In this document: piece after piece, positions 51,857 to 60,189 of the stretch
Layout: each line of letters begins with the position of its first letter
Position numbering within the stretch: position 1 is the stretch's first letter
NCBI GenBank assembly: GCA_033856025.1
Contig: JAWVFQ010000037.1
Coordinates: 258,802 to 322,801, forward strand
Source of the DNA: AC-38 sp033856025
Lineage (GTDB): Bacteria > Actinomycetota > Thermoleophilia > Solirubrobacterales > Solirubrobacteraceae
Length of the DNA: 64,000 bases
Direction of reading: 5' to 3'
Notes under the pieces: generated by a model
What the model saw: the letters and a program-made list of their open reading frames with translations, nothing else
Database searches by the model: none
Told to the model about the DNA's origin: nothing
Translations under genes and position numbers: made by a program

Positions 51857-53448
51857 CGCCGCACGCTCCGCACATCGACTGGGCCGGGCTGTCGCCGGTC
51901 ATCGCGCTGACCGTGGGCCCGATCGTCGTGCTCATGGCGGGACTGTTCCGGCGCGAGGTCGTCCGCCGGGCGGTCGTGCCGGTCCTGACCGTCGTGGCCC
52001 TGGGGGCCGCGCTGGGCCTGAGCGTCTGGCAGTGGGGCGAGGACAAGTCGATCGTCTCCGGCGCGCTGGCCGTGGACGACCTGTCGATGTTCCTCAACGT
52101 GCTCTTCTGCGTGGGCGCGATCGCCGCGGTGGTGCTGGCCCTGCGCGACTCCTCGGCCGAGGAGGCCGGCCACGGCGAGTGGCACGCGCTGCTGCTCTCC
52201 GCGGTGCTGGGCATGGTCGTGCTGGCGGGCGCCGAGAACCTGGTCGTCGTGTTCCTGGGCCTGGAGCTGCTGTCGATCCCGCTCTACGTCATGTGCGCGA
52301 CGAACCTGCGGCGCTCCACCTCGCTGGAGTCCGGCCTGAAGTATCTGATCGTGGGGTCGGTCGGCTCGGCGACGCTGCTCTACGGCCTGGCGTTGATCTA
52401 CGGCGCGGCGGGAACGACGAGCTTCGGCGGGATCGCCGCCGCCCTGGGCCGGGACGGCGGCCTGGCCTCGGACCCGCTCACGCTGACCGGCATCGGGCTC
52501 CTCGTGGCCGGGCTGTGCTTCAAGGTCTCGGCCGCCCCGTTCCACCAGTGGACGCCGGACGTCTACGAGGGCGCGCCGACGCCGGTCACCGCGTTCATGG
52601 CGGTGGCCACGAAGGCGGCGGCGTTCGGCGCGTTCGTGCGGCTGTTCGACGTGGCGCTGGTCGACGCGGCGACGAACTGGGCGCCGCTGCTCGCCGTGGT
52701 GGCGACGGTGTCGATCGTGGTGGGGAACGTGGGTGCCCTGGGGCAGTCGTCTCTGAAGCGCCTGATGGCCTGGTCGAGCGTGGCGCAGGCGGGCTACATG
52801 CTGGCCGGCGTCGTGGTGGCCGACGAGGCGGGCGTGCGCGCGCTGGTCTTCTACCTGGCCGTGTACCTGGTGATGAACATCGCGGCGTTCGCGGTGATCG
52901 TGGCCCGCGAGCGCGAGACCGCGTTCGGGGACGACATCCGGTCCGTGGCGGGGCTGGGGGCCTCCCGGCCCGAGCTGGCCTGGCCGATGACGCTGGCCAT
53001 GCTGTCGCTGGCCGGGATGCCGGCGACCGCGGGGTTCGTGGGGAAGTTCACGCTGATCTCCGCCTCGGTCCAGAACGACTACGCCTGGCTGGGGATCGCG
53101 ATCGTCATCGGCTCGATGATCTCCCTGGCCTACTACCTGCGCGTGATCGCGGCGATGTGGCTCACCGACGCGCCCGCGGTGGCGCCGCGGCCGGTGATGG
53201 CGGGCGGGTCGCCGGAGCTGGACTCCACCGGCGACGACTCCTCGGCCGGCGATTCTTCCGCCAGAGAACCCGGTCCGCCGGCGAACGGCTCGGGTGAGGG
53301 GGAGCCCGGGGCGGCCTCTCTTGGTCGCCAGCCGGAGGTCGTGGCGGTCGCCGTGGCGTTTGGCGCGGCGACTCTGGTCCTGGGGATCGTGCCGTCTCCC
53401 CTCCTCCACGCGGCGCGCGACGCGGGCCGGGCGCTCGGGCTGCTGTAG
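51853..53448 (+). CDS. nuoN: NADH-quinone oxidoreductase subunit N, with linker insertion
   Basis: A 531-residue antiporter-like subunit, last gene of the operon. Motifs: GLELLSIPLYVMCATNLRRS near 136, KVSAAPFHQWTPDVYEGAPT near 225 and LMAWSSVAQAGYMLAG near 304. A low-complexity Gly/Ser/Asp/Pro insertion of about 45 residues (about 450-496) lies between the last two TM helices and is not part of the family core. ATGA overlap with nuoM. Confidence 0.95.
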   Translation: MTPHAPHIDWAGLSPVIALTVGPIVVLMAGLFRREVVRRAVVPVLTVVALGAALGLSVWQWGEDKSIVSGALAVDDLSMFLNVLFCVGAIAAVVLALRDSSAEEAGHGEWHALLLSAVLGMVVLAGAENLVVVFLGLELLSIPLYVMCATNLRRSTSLESGLKYLIVGSVGSATLLYGLALIYGAAGTTSFGGIAAALGRDGGLASDPLTLTGIGLLVAGLCFKVSAAPFHQWTPDVYEGAPTPVTAFMAVATKAAAFGAFVRLFDVALVDAATNWAPLLAVVATVSIVVGNVGALGQSSLKRLMAWSSVAQAGYMLAGVVVADEAGVRALVFYLAVYLVMNIAAFAVIVARERETAFGDDIRSVAGLGASRPELAWPMTLAMLSLAGMPATAGFVGKFTLISASVQNDYAWLGIAIVIGSMISLAYYLRVIAAMWLTDAPAVAPRPVMAGGSPELDSTGDDSSAGDSSAREPGPPANGSGEGEPGAASLGRQPEVVAVAVAFGAATLVLGIVPSPLLHAARDAGRALGLL

Positions 53449-53479
53449 CCGCCGGAAGTCGCGCTAGCCTGGACCGCCC

Positions 53480-55069
53480 TTGGAGTACCCGGTCGAGACC
53501 TTCACGGACGAAGAGCGCGCGGCGCTCGCGCCCCATTTCACGAACCTCGACCGGCCCGTCTTCGCGCTGGTCAACCTCCCCGAGACCGTCAAGGGCGCGC
53601 TGTTCGCCCGCTACTCGCGCTACCAGGGGACGCTGCGCCGGCTGTTTCTCGACGAGTTCGCCGACGACGTGGCCGGCGCGACCGTCGCGACCTGGGACGG
53701 CGCCGAGGGCGCCCGCGCCGCGCAGCTCTACGAGCGCATCTTCCTGGGCTACGGCGACGACTCGGTGGCCCAGCTCGGCGGCGCCCACGTGGCCTGCGAG
53801 TGGACGTCCAACGTCCTGACCAAGGTCCTCCAGCGCCCCCGCCTCGGCGCGTACCTGGAGCAGTCCACCCGCTACATCGCCTACGACGCGCCGATGCCCG
53901 ACGGCCGCTACCGCTACTACCGCGACGCGGAGCTGGGGCCCGAGTACGAGGCCGCGATGGACGACGTCTTCTCCACGTACTCGGCCGCGCTGCCGCGGGT
54001 CATCGCCTGGGCGGCCGAGCGCTTCCCGCGCGCCGACGGCGAGCCGGAGGGCGCCCACGCCCGGGCGATCAAGGCGAAGGCGCTGGACCTCCTGCGCGGC
54101 CTGCTGCCCGCGTCCTCCCTCTCCCACATGGGGATCTTCGCCACCGGCCAGACCTACGAGCAGCTCGTCCTGCACCTGCTGGCCCACCCGCTTGGCGAGG
54201 CCCGCGACTACGGGCGGATGATCCTCGACGAGGTCAAGGCGGTGATGCCGAGCTTCGTGGCCCGGGTCGAGCGCCCGGACCGCGGCGGCGAGTGGGTCTC
54301 CTACCTGCAGGACCGCGACGCGGCCGCGCGCGAGTGGGCGGCACGGCTCGGCCTCGACCAGGGCGGGGCGGCCGACGCCGGGCCGTCCGTGCGGCTGCTG
54401 GAGGTCGACGGCGACATGGAGCGCCTGCTGGCCGCGCTGCTGTTCGAGGCGTCGTCCGCCTCGGAGGAACGTGCGCGGATCGCCGTCGCTTCACTCTCCG
54501 CCGAGCAGCAGGGCGCGCTGCTGGCCGACCTCGTCGGCGACCGCTCCAACCGCCGCTACCGCCCGGGCCGGGGGCTGGAGACGCTGCGCTACCGCTTCGA
54601 GATCGTCTCCGACTACGGCGCCTTCCGCGACCTCCAGCGCCACCGGATGCTGACGTGCCAGTGGCAGACGCTGTCGCCCGACCTCGGCGCCGGCGTCCCC
54701 GCGGAAGTCGACGCCGCCGGCGTGGGCGACGCTTACCGGGGCGCGCTCGAGCGCTCGCGGGAGGAGTACGCGCGGCTCTCGGATGCCGGCCTCGGCCGCG
54801 CCGCGCCCTACGCGCTGTGCCTGGGCTACCGGATCCGCTACGTGCTCGAGCTCAACGCCCGCGAGGCGATGCAGCTGATCGAGCTGCGCTCCGGCCGCGA
54901 GGGTCACCCCACCTACCGCGCCGTCGCGCACGAGATGCACGCGCAGATCGCCGCCGTCCACCCGGCGATCGCCGCCGCGATGACCCACGTCGACCGCGAG
55001 CTCGAGCCCCGGCTCGAGCGGATCCTCTCCGAGATGCGCACGCAGGCGCGGCTCGAAGCGCGGCTCTGA
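53480..55069 (+). CDS. Double-domain ThyX-like flavoprotein
   Basis: A 529-residue protein consisting of two ThyX-like halves. The first half shows GYGDDSVAQLGGAHVACEWT near 94 and an altered FAD/dUMP motif with RPR at about 119 and EQSTRY at about 128; the second half shows QRHRMLTCQWQTLSPD near 385 and LNAREAMQLIELRSGREGHP near 456. Known FAD-dependent thymidylate synthases are single-domain (about 220-250 residues) with RHR-x7-S. The halves carry complementary, partly degenerate motifs, so activity may need both or be lost. TTG start. Confidence 0.8.
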   Translation: MEYPVETFTDEERAALAPHFTNLDRPVFALVNLPETVKGALFARYSRYQGTLRRLFLDEFADDVAGATVATWDGAEGARAAQLYERIFLGYGDDSVAQLGGAHVACEWTSNVLTKVLQRPRLGAYLEQSTRYIAYDAPMPDGRYRYYRDAELGPEYEAAMDDVFSTYSAALPRVIAWAAERFPRADGEPEGAHARAIKAKALDLLRGLLPASSLSHMGIFATGQTYEQLVLHLLAHPLGEARDYGRMILDEVKAVMPSFVARVERPDRGGEWVSYLQDRDAAAREWAARLGLDQGGAADAGPSVRLLEVDGDMERLLAALLFEASSASEERARIAVASLSAEQQGALLADLVGDRSNRRYRPGRGLETLRYRFEIVSDYGAFRDLQRHRMLTCQWQTLSPDLGAGVPAEVDAAGVGDAYRGALERSREEYARLSDAGLGRAAPYALCLGYRIRYVLELNAREAMQLIELRSGREGHPTYRAVAHEMHAQIAAVHPAIAAAMTHVDRELEPRLERILSEMRTQARLEARL

Positions 55070-55290
55070 GCTCGGCGCAGCTCGGTGCGGCTCTGAGCTC
55101 CGCCCAGCGCGTTGGCGGCGGTGCCGGCCGCGCCCGGAACGGCGCCGGTCAGGGGGTCGGGATCGACCGCGCGGCGAAGATCGCGTGACGTTATGCACCG
55201 TATAGGGGCTTAAGTGCACGCGATTCGGTGGGGACCGGAGATTCGTCCAGGGATGGCGGAGATTTCGCCGGGGAACGTTACGCTCGGCGC

Positions 55291-56220
55291 GTGCGGCGAC
55301 TCCTGATCTCCCTCGTTGCGGTCGTAAGCGCCGGTGTCGTCGTGGCGCCGGCGGGAGAGGGAGCGGGCGGCAAGGCCGCGGCCCCGCCCCGGCTGGGCGG
55401 GTGCCCGGTGTTTCCCGCCGGCAACCCCTGGAATCGTGACGTCTCGCGCGCGCCGGTGCATCCGAACTCCGCGGCGTACGTGGCGAGCATCGGTCGCAGC
55501 GACGATCATCTGCACGCGGACTTCGGCGGTGGGGGCGCGTATGGCATTCCCTTCCGGGTGGTGCCCAGGGCCCAGCGGCGCGTTCCGATCCGGATCACCG
55601 ACTACCCCGACGAGTCCGACCGCGGGCCGTACCCGGTGCCGCTCAACGCGGCCGTCGAGGGCGGCTCGGACCGCCACGTCCTGACGCTCCAGAGCGGCAC
55701 CTGCCGCCTGTTCGAGCTCTACAACGCCCAGCGCTCCGGCGCCGGCTGGGCCGCGTCGCAGGGCTCCATCTTCAACCTGCGCTCCAACGCGCTGCGGCCG
55801 GCCGGCTGGACCTCCGCCGACGCGGCCGGCCTCCCCATCCTCCCCGGCCTCGCGCGCTACGACGAGGTCCGGCGCGGCGCGATCAACCACGCGCTGCGGT
55901 TCACCGTCCAGCGCAGCCAGCGCGCCTACATCTCCCCCGCCCGCCACTACGCCTCCAGCGACACCGACCCCAGTCTCCCGCCCATGGGGCTGCGCCTGCG
56001 GCTGAAGTCCTCCTACTCGCTGGCCCGCTTCCACGGCCAGTCCAGGGTCATCCTCACCGCGCTGAAGCGCTACGGGATGCTCGTCGCGGACAACGGCACG
56101 AGCTTCTACATCACCGGCGCCTCGGACAGGCGCTGGAACGACGAGGACCTAAATCAGCTCAAGACGGTCCCGGGCAGCGCCTTCGAGGCGGTCCAGACCG
56201 GCGCGCTGCACCGCGGCTAG
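55291..56220 (+). CDS. Secreted protein of unknown function
   Basis: A 309-residue exported protein. A signal peptide covers about 1-28. The mature part has CPVFPAGNPWNRDVSRAPVH near residue 36, then PIRITDYPDESDRGPYPVPL, HVLTLQSGTCRLFELYNAQR near 132 and ALRFTVQRSQRAYISPARHY near 205. Two Cys could form a disulfide. I do not recognise a characterised family; similar hypothetical proteins seem to exist in soil bacteria. The GTG at 55291 directly precedes the signal peptide; an upstream in-frame GTG would add 21 residues. Confidence 0.65.
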   Translation: MRRLLISLVAVVSAGVVVAPAGEGAGGKAAAPPRLGGCPVFPAGNPWNRDVSRAPVHPNSAAYVASIGRSDDHLHADFGGGGAYGIPFRVVPRAQRRVPIRITDYPDESDRGPYPVPLNAAVEGGSDRHVLTLQSGTCRLFELYNAQRSGAGWAASQGSIFNLRSNALRPAGWTSADAAGLPILPGLARYDEVRRGAINHALRFTVQRSQRAYISPARHYASSDTDPSLPPMGLRLRLKSSYSLARFHGQSRVILTALKRYGMLVADNGTSFYITGASDRRWNDEDLNQLKTVPGSAFEAVQTGALHRG

Positions 56221-56256
56221 CCGCGCCCGAGAACGCTTCAGCCCCCCGGGAAAAGC

Positions 56257-56264
56257 GCCGATAC
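56257..56264 (+). promoter_or_regulatory. Possible sigma-28 (FliA-type) -10 element
   Basis: GCCGATAC, 25 bp before the GGDEF-EAL start, is close to the FliA -10 consensus GCCGATAA. The -35 part (TAAA-like) is not evident at the expected spacing; only CTTCA occurs nearby. The same bases also take part in a CGCCG/CGGCG hairpin (56256-56270), so the call is tentative. Confidence 0.3.
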
Positions 56265-56289
56265 CCGGCGAAGCGGTGGAACCACCATC

Positions 56290-58221
56290 ATGACCCCGGC
56301 TGCTCCCAGGCTCGCGCGGCGCTTCGCCGTCTACGCCGCGCTCGCCCTGCTCGCCTCCGTGGCGGGGATCTTCTGGTTCGTCCGTGCGGACGCCGTCCGC
56401 GACGCCGAGCACCAGGCCCGTCTGGAGGCCACCCTGTTCGCCGGGTCCACGCTGCGCGACCAACTGCGCCCCCGCGACCTGGCGCGCCCGGTGAGCGCGA
56501 AGCGCCGCGCCATCCTCGACCGCCTCTTCCGCTCCAGCGAGGTCGGCCGGCGCACGCTGCGGGTGAAGCTCTACGGCGCCCACGACTTCGTCGTCTACTC
56601 CGACGACACCACCCTGATCGGGAGCAAGGCCACGGATCCCCACGAGCTCGCCGAGGTGATCGAGGGCAAGCCGGCCGGCGGGCCCACGCACCTCAACGCC
56701 GAGGGCGGCTCGGGCCGTGACGTGCGGGCGCTGGAGACCTACGTCCCCGTGCGCGTGGGGAGCCGCACGGGCGTGTTCGAGATCTACCAGGACTACGGGC
56801 CCATCGCGGCGAGTGCCCGCAAGACCTTCCTGCCCCTGGGTGGCGTGTTGATGCTGGTGCTGCTGGTCCTCTACCTCTCCTTCTTCCCGATCCTGCACCG
56901 GGTCACGGCGCGGATGCGCCGCCAGATGCGCCAGATCCAGCACCAGGCCGACCACGACGCGCTCACCGGCCTGCCCAACCGCAGCCTCCTGCGCCGGCGC
57001 CTCGACGAGGCCCTGGACGCGGCGACGGAGGGCCGTCGCGGCTTCGCGGTCTTCCTCATGGACCTCGACCGCTTCAAGGAGATCAACGACGCACTGGGGC
57101 ACGAGAGCGGCGACCGGCTGCTGTGCGACATCGCCACGCAGCTCCAGGCGCTCGTCGGCGACCGCGGCACCGTGGCCCGCCTGGGCGGCGACGAGTTCGC
57201 CGTCGTGGCGCCCGACGTGCAGACGCCGGCCGGCGCGCTCGTCCTGGCCGGGGAGCTGAGCGCCGGACTGGGCCGGTCGCGCGACGTGGCCGGGCTCCAG
57301 CTCCAGGTGGACGCCAGCATCGGGATCGCCCTGCACCCCCGCGACGGTCGCGACGCCGAGACCCTGCTGCGACACGCCGACATCGCGATGTACGCCAGCA
57401 AGGAGGCGCACCAGCCCAAGCTCTACTCGGCCCGCGACGACCACTACTCGCCCGAGCGCCTGACGCTGATGTCCCAGCTGCGCCACGCGATCGACACCAG
57501 CCAGCTCGTCGTCCACTACCAGCCGCAGGCCGACCTGGACAGCGGCGAGGTCCACAGCGTCGAGGCGCTGGTGCGCTGGGAGCACCCGGAGCGCGGACTG
57601 CTCCCCCCGATCGAGTTCATCCCGCTGGCCGAGCACACCGGCCTCATCCGCGAGGTCACCCGCTACGTGCTGGACGCCGCCCTGCGCCAGTGCCGCGCCT
57701 GGGCCGACGACGGGATCGACCTGACCGTCGCGGTCAACATCACCGGGCGCGACCTGCTGGACCTGCGCTTCTCCGGAGAGGTGGCCGAGCTGCTGGCCCG
57801 CTGGGACGTGCCGGCGGAGCGCCTGGAGCTGGAGATCACCGAGAACACCGTCCTCACGGACCCCCGCCGCGCCCGCCAGGTGCTGGAGAGCATCAGCCGC
57901 CTTGGCGTCCAGCTGGCCATCGACGACTTCGGCAGCGGGAACTCCTCGCTGGGCTACCTCAAGCGCCTGCCGGTGAGCGTGCTGAAGATCGACAAGTCCT
58001 TCGTCATGAACATGCTGCAGGACGGCGACGACGCGACCATCGTGCGCTCGACCGTCGACCTGGGGCACAACCTGGGCCTGCGCGTGGTGGCCGAGGGCGT
58101 GGAGACCGAGGAGTCCTGGGAGCGCCTGCGCGAGCTGGGGTGCGACATCGCCCAGGGCTTCCTGCTCAGCCGCCCCGTCCCGGCCGACGAGATCGGCGCC
58201 GGACTACCCCTCGCCGTCTGA
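56290..58221 (+). CDS. Membrane GGDEF-EAL protein 2 (c-di-GMP turnover)
   Basis: A 643-residue protein. Two TM helices (about 13-32 and 182-203) flank an extracytoplasmic sensor domain of about 150 residues. GGDEF spans about 220-375 (DLDRFKEIND, LGGDEFAVV near 299) and EAL about 395-640 (SVEALVRW near 424, DDFGSGNSS, KIDKSF). Both catalytic motifs are intact. A possible sigma-28-like promoter sits upstream, which would link it to motility. Its end overlaps the convergent acs gene by 18 nt. Confidence 0.92.
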   Translation: MTPAAPRLARRFAVYAALALLASVAGIFWFVRADAVRDAEHQARLEATLFAGSTLRDQLRPRDLARPVSAKRRAILDRLFRSSEVGRRTLRVKLYGAHDFVVYSDDTTLIGSKATDPHELAEVIEGKPAGGPTHLNAEGGSGRDVRALETYVPVRVGSRTGVFEIYQDYGPIAASARKTFLPLGGVLMLVLLVLYLSFFPILHRVTARMRRQMRQIQHQADHDALTGLPNRSLLRRRLDEALDAATEGRRGFAVFLMDLDRFKEINDALGHESGDRLLCDIATQLQALVGDRGTVARLGGDEFAVVAPDVQTPAGALVLAGELSAGLGRSRDVAGLQLQVDASIGIALHPRDGRDAETLLRHADIAMYASKEAHQPKLYSARDDHYSPERLTLMSQLRHAIDTSQLVVHYQPQADLDSGEVHSVEALVRWEHPERGLLPPIEFIPLAEHTGLIREVTRYVLDAALRQCRAWADDGIDLTVAVNITGRDLLDLRFSGEVAELLARWDVPAERLELEITENTVLTDPRRARQVLESISRLGVQLAIDDFGSGNSSLGYLKRLPVSVLKIDKSFVMNMLQDGDDATIVRSTVDLGHNLGLRVVAEGVETEESWERLRELGCDIAQGFLLSRPVPADEIGAGLPLAV

Positions 58222-60180
58222 CGCGAACTTCGACTCCAGCTCCTTGACCACGTCGGGGTCGCGTAGCGTCGTGGCGTCGCCCAGCTCCCGGCCCTCCGCG
58301 ATGTCGCGCAGCAGGCGGCGCATGATCTTGCCCGAGCGGGTCTTGGGCAGGTCGGCGGCCCAGATGACGTGCTTGGGCCGGGCGAGCTTGCCGATCCGCT
58401 TCGCCACGTGCTCGCGCACCTCGCCCTCCAGCGCCTCGCTGCCCTCCAGGTCGCCCTCCAGCGTCACGAAGGCGCAGATCGACTGGCCGGTGTCCTCGTC
58501 GGCCTGGCCGATCACCGCCGCCTCGGCGACCTTCCCGTGGGACACGATCGCGCTCTCGACCTCGGCGGTGGAGAGCCGGTGGCCGGACACGTTGATGACG
58601 TCGTCCACGCGGCCGACGATCCAGAAGTAGCCGTCCTCGTCGCGCCGCGCGGCGTCGCCCACGAAGTACGTCTGCGGCCCGAACTTGGAGAAGTAGGTCT
58701 CGACGAAGCGCTCGTCCTCGCGGTAGAGCGTGCGCAGCATGGACGGCCAGGGCCGGCGCAGGACGAGCAGCCCCTGGCCCTCCTCCATCTCGTTGCCGTC
58801 GTTGTCCACGACCGCGGCCGACACTCCCGGCAGCGGCACCGTCGCCGACCCCGGCTTGGCCTCGGTGATCCCGGGCAAGGGCGAAATCAGGACCGAGCCG
58901 GTCTCGGTCTGCCACCACGTGTCCACGATGGGGCAGCGCTCGCCGCCCACGACCTTCCAGTACCACAGCCATGCCTTGGGGTTGATGGGCTCGCCCACCG
59001 ACCCGAGGAGTCGCAGCGCGCTTAGATCGTGACGCGTGACGTAGTCGGCCCCCCACTTCATGCACGCGCGGATCGCCGTCGGGGCGGTGTAGAAGAGCGT
59101 CACGCCGTAGCGCTCGCACAGCTCCCACCACACGTCCTTGTCGGGGTAGTCGGGCGCGCCCTCGTACATCACGCTGGTCGCGCCGTTGAGCAGCGGGCCG
59201 TAGACGATGTAGGTGTGGCCGGTGACCCAGCCGACGTCGGCCGAGCACCACCACACGTCCTCCTCGGGCCGCAGGTCGAAGACGTAGCGGTGCGTGTAGG
59301 CGGCGCCGGTCAGGTAGCCGCCGGTGGTGTGGAGGATCCCCTTCGGCTTGGCGGTGGAGCCCGACGTGTAGAGGATGTACAGCGGGTGCTCGGCGTCGAA
59401 GGGCTCGGCCGGGCACTCGTCGGCGGCCGCCTCCAGCGCCTCGTGGTACCAGACGTCGCGCCCCTCGCGCATCTCGCACTCGGCCTCGGTGTGGCGCACG
59501 ACGACGATCGTCTCGATCGACTCCAGGTCCCCCATGACCTCGTCCACGGCGGACTTGATCGGCGCCGTCTTGCCCTTGCGCCGCGCGCCGTCCACCGTGA
59601 TGAGCGCCTTGGCGTCGGAGAACTCCATCCGCTCGCGCACGGACTCCGGCGAGAAGCCGCCGAAGACCACGTTGTGGGGGGCCCCGATCCGCGCGCAGGC
59701 CAGCATGGCCACGACGACCTCCGGGATCATCGGCAGGAAGATCCCCACGACGTCGCCGGGCTCTATCCCCCGGTCGCGCAGCGCGTTGGCCAGCTTCTGG
59801 ACGTCGCGGTGCAGGTCGGCGTAGGTGACGTCGCGCTCCTCGCCCTCCTCGCCACGCCAGTGGAAGGCGACGCGATCACCGCGGCCCGCGTCCACGTGGC
59901 GGTCCAGGCAGTTGTGCGACGCGTTGAGCTTCCCGCCCGTGAACCACTTGTAGAACGGCGGATCGGAGTCGTCCAGCACGGTGTCCCAGGGCTGCGCCCA
60001 GTCCAGCAGCTCCTCGGCCTGGCGCGCCCACCACCCCTGCCAGTCGCGCTCGGCCTCCTCGTAGACCTTCGGGTCGTTCCACAGCGCCTTCTCGCGGAAC
60101 TCCTCGGGCGGCGGGAAGCGCTCCTGGTCGAGCAGCTCCTCCAGCTCGCCCTCGAGCCGCGACGTGTCGGGGCCGGCCAT
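58204..60180 (-). CDS. acs: Acetyl-CoA synthetase
   Basis: A 658-residue adenylate-forming enzyme that converts acetate, ATP and CoA to acetyl-CoA. Motifs: YILYTSGSTAKPKGI (P-loop) near 268, the aromatic TWWQTETG near 420, and the C-terminal hinge DLPKTRSGKIMRR with the acetylatable Lys near 618. It lies 9 bp after the acetate symporter gene, giving an acetate uptake and activation operon together with DUF485. Confidence 0.95.
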   Translation of the reverse strand: MAGPDTSRLEGELEELLDQERFPPPEEFREKALWNDPKVYEEAERDWQGWWARQAEELLDWAQPWDTVLDDSDPPFYKWFTGGKLNASHNCLDRHVDAGRGDRVAFHWRGEEGEERDVTYADLHRDVQKLANALRDRGIEPGDVVGIFLPMIPEVVVAMLACARIGAPHNVVFGGFSPESVRERMEFSDAKALITVDGARRKGKTAPIKSAVDEVMGDLESIETIVVVRHTEAECEMREGRDVWYHEALEAAADECPAEPFDAEHPLYILYTSGSTAKPKGILHTTGGYLTGAAYTHRYVFDLRPEEDVWWCSADVGWVTGHTYIVYGPLLNGATSVMYEGAPDYPDKDVWWELCERYGVTLFYTAPTAIRACMKWGADYVTRHDLSALRLLGSVGEPINPKAWLWYWKVVGGERCPIVDTWWQTETGSVLISPLPGITEAKPGSATVPLPGVSAAVVDNDGNEMEEGQGLLVLRRPWPSMLRTLYREDERFVETYFSKFGPQTYFVGDAARRDEDGYFWIVGRVDDVINVSGHRLSTAEVESAIVSHGKVAEAAVIGQADEDTGQSICAFVTLEGDLEGSEALEGEVREHVAKRIGKLARPKHVIWAADLPKTRSGKIMRRLLRDIAEGRELGDATTLRDPDVVKELESKFASDGEG

Positions 60181-60189
60181 GCCGGGACG

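Noticed and set aside
55070..55130. Tandem duplication after the ThyX-like gene (GCGGCTCTGAGCTC repeated)
   Set aside because: Two short copies of a G+C-rich word just after a stop codon; probably slippage with no clear function.
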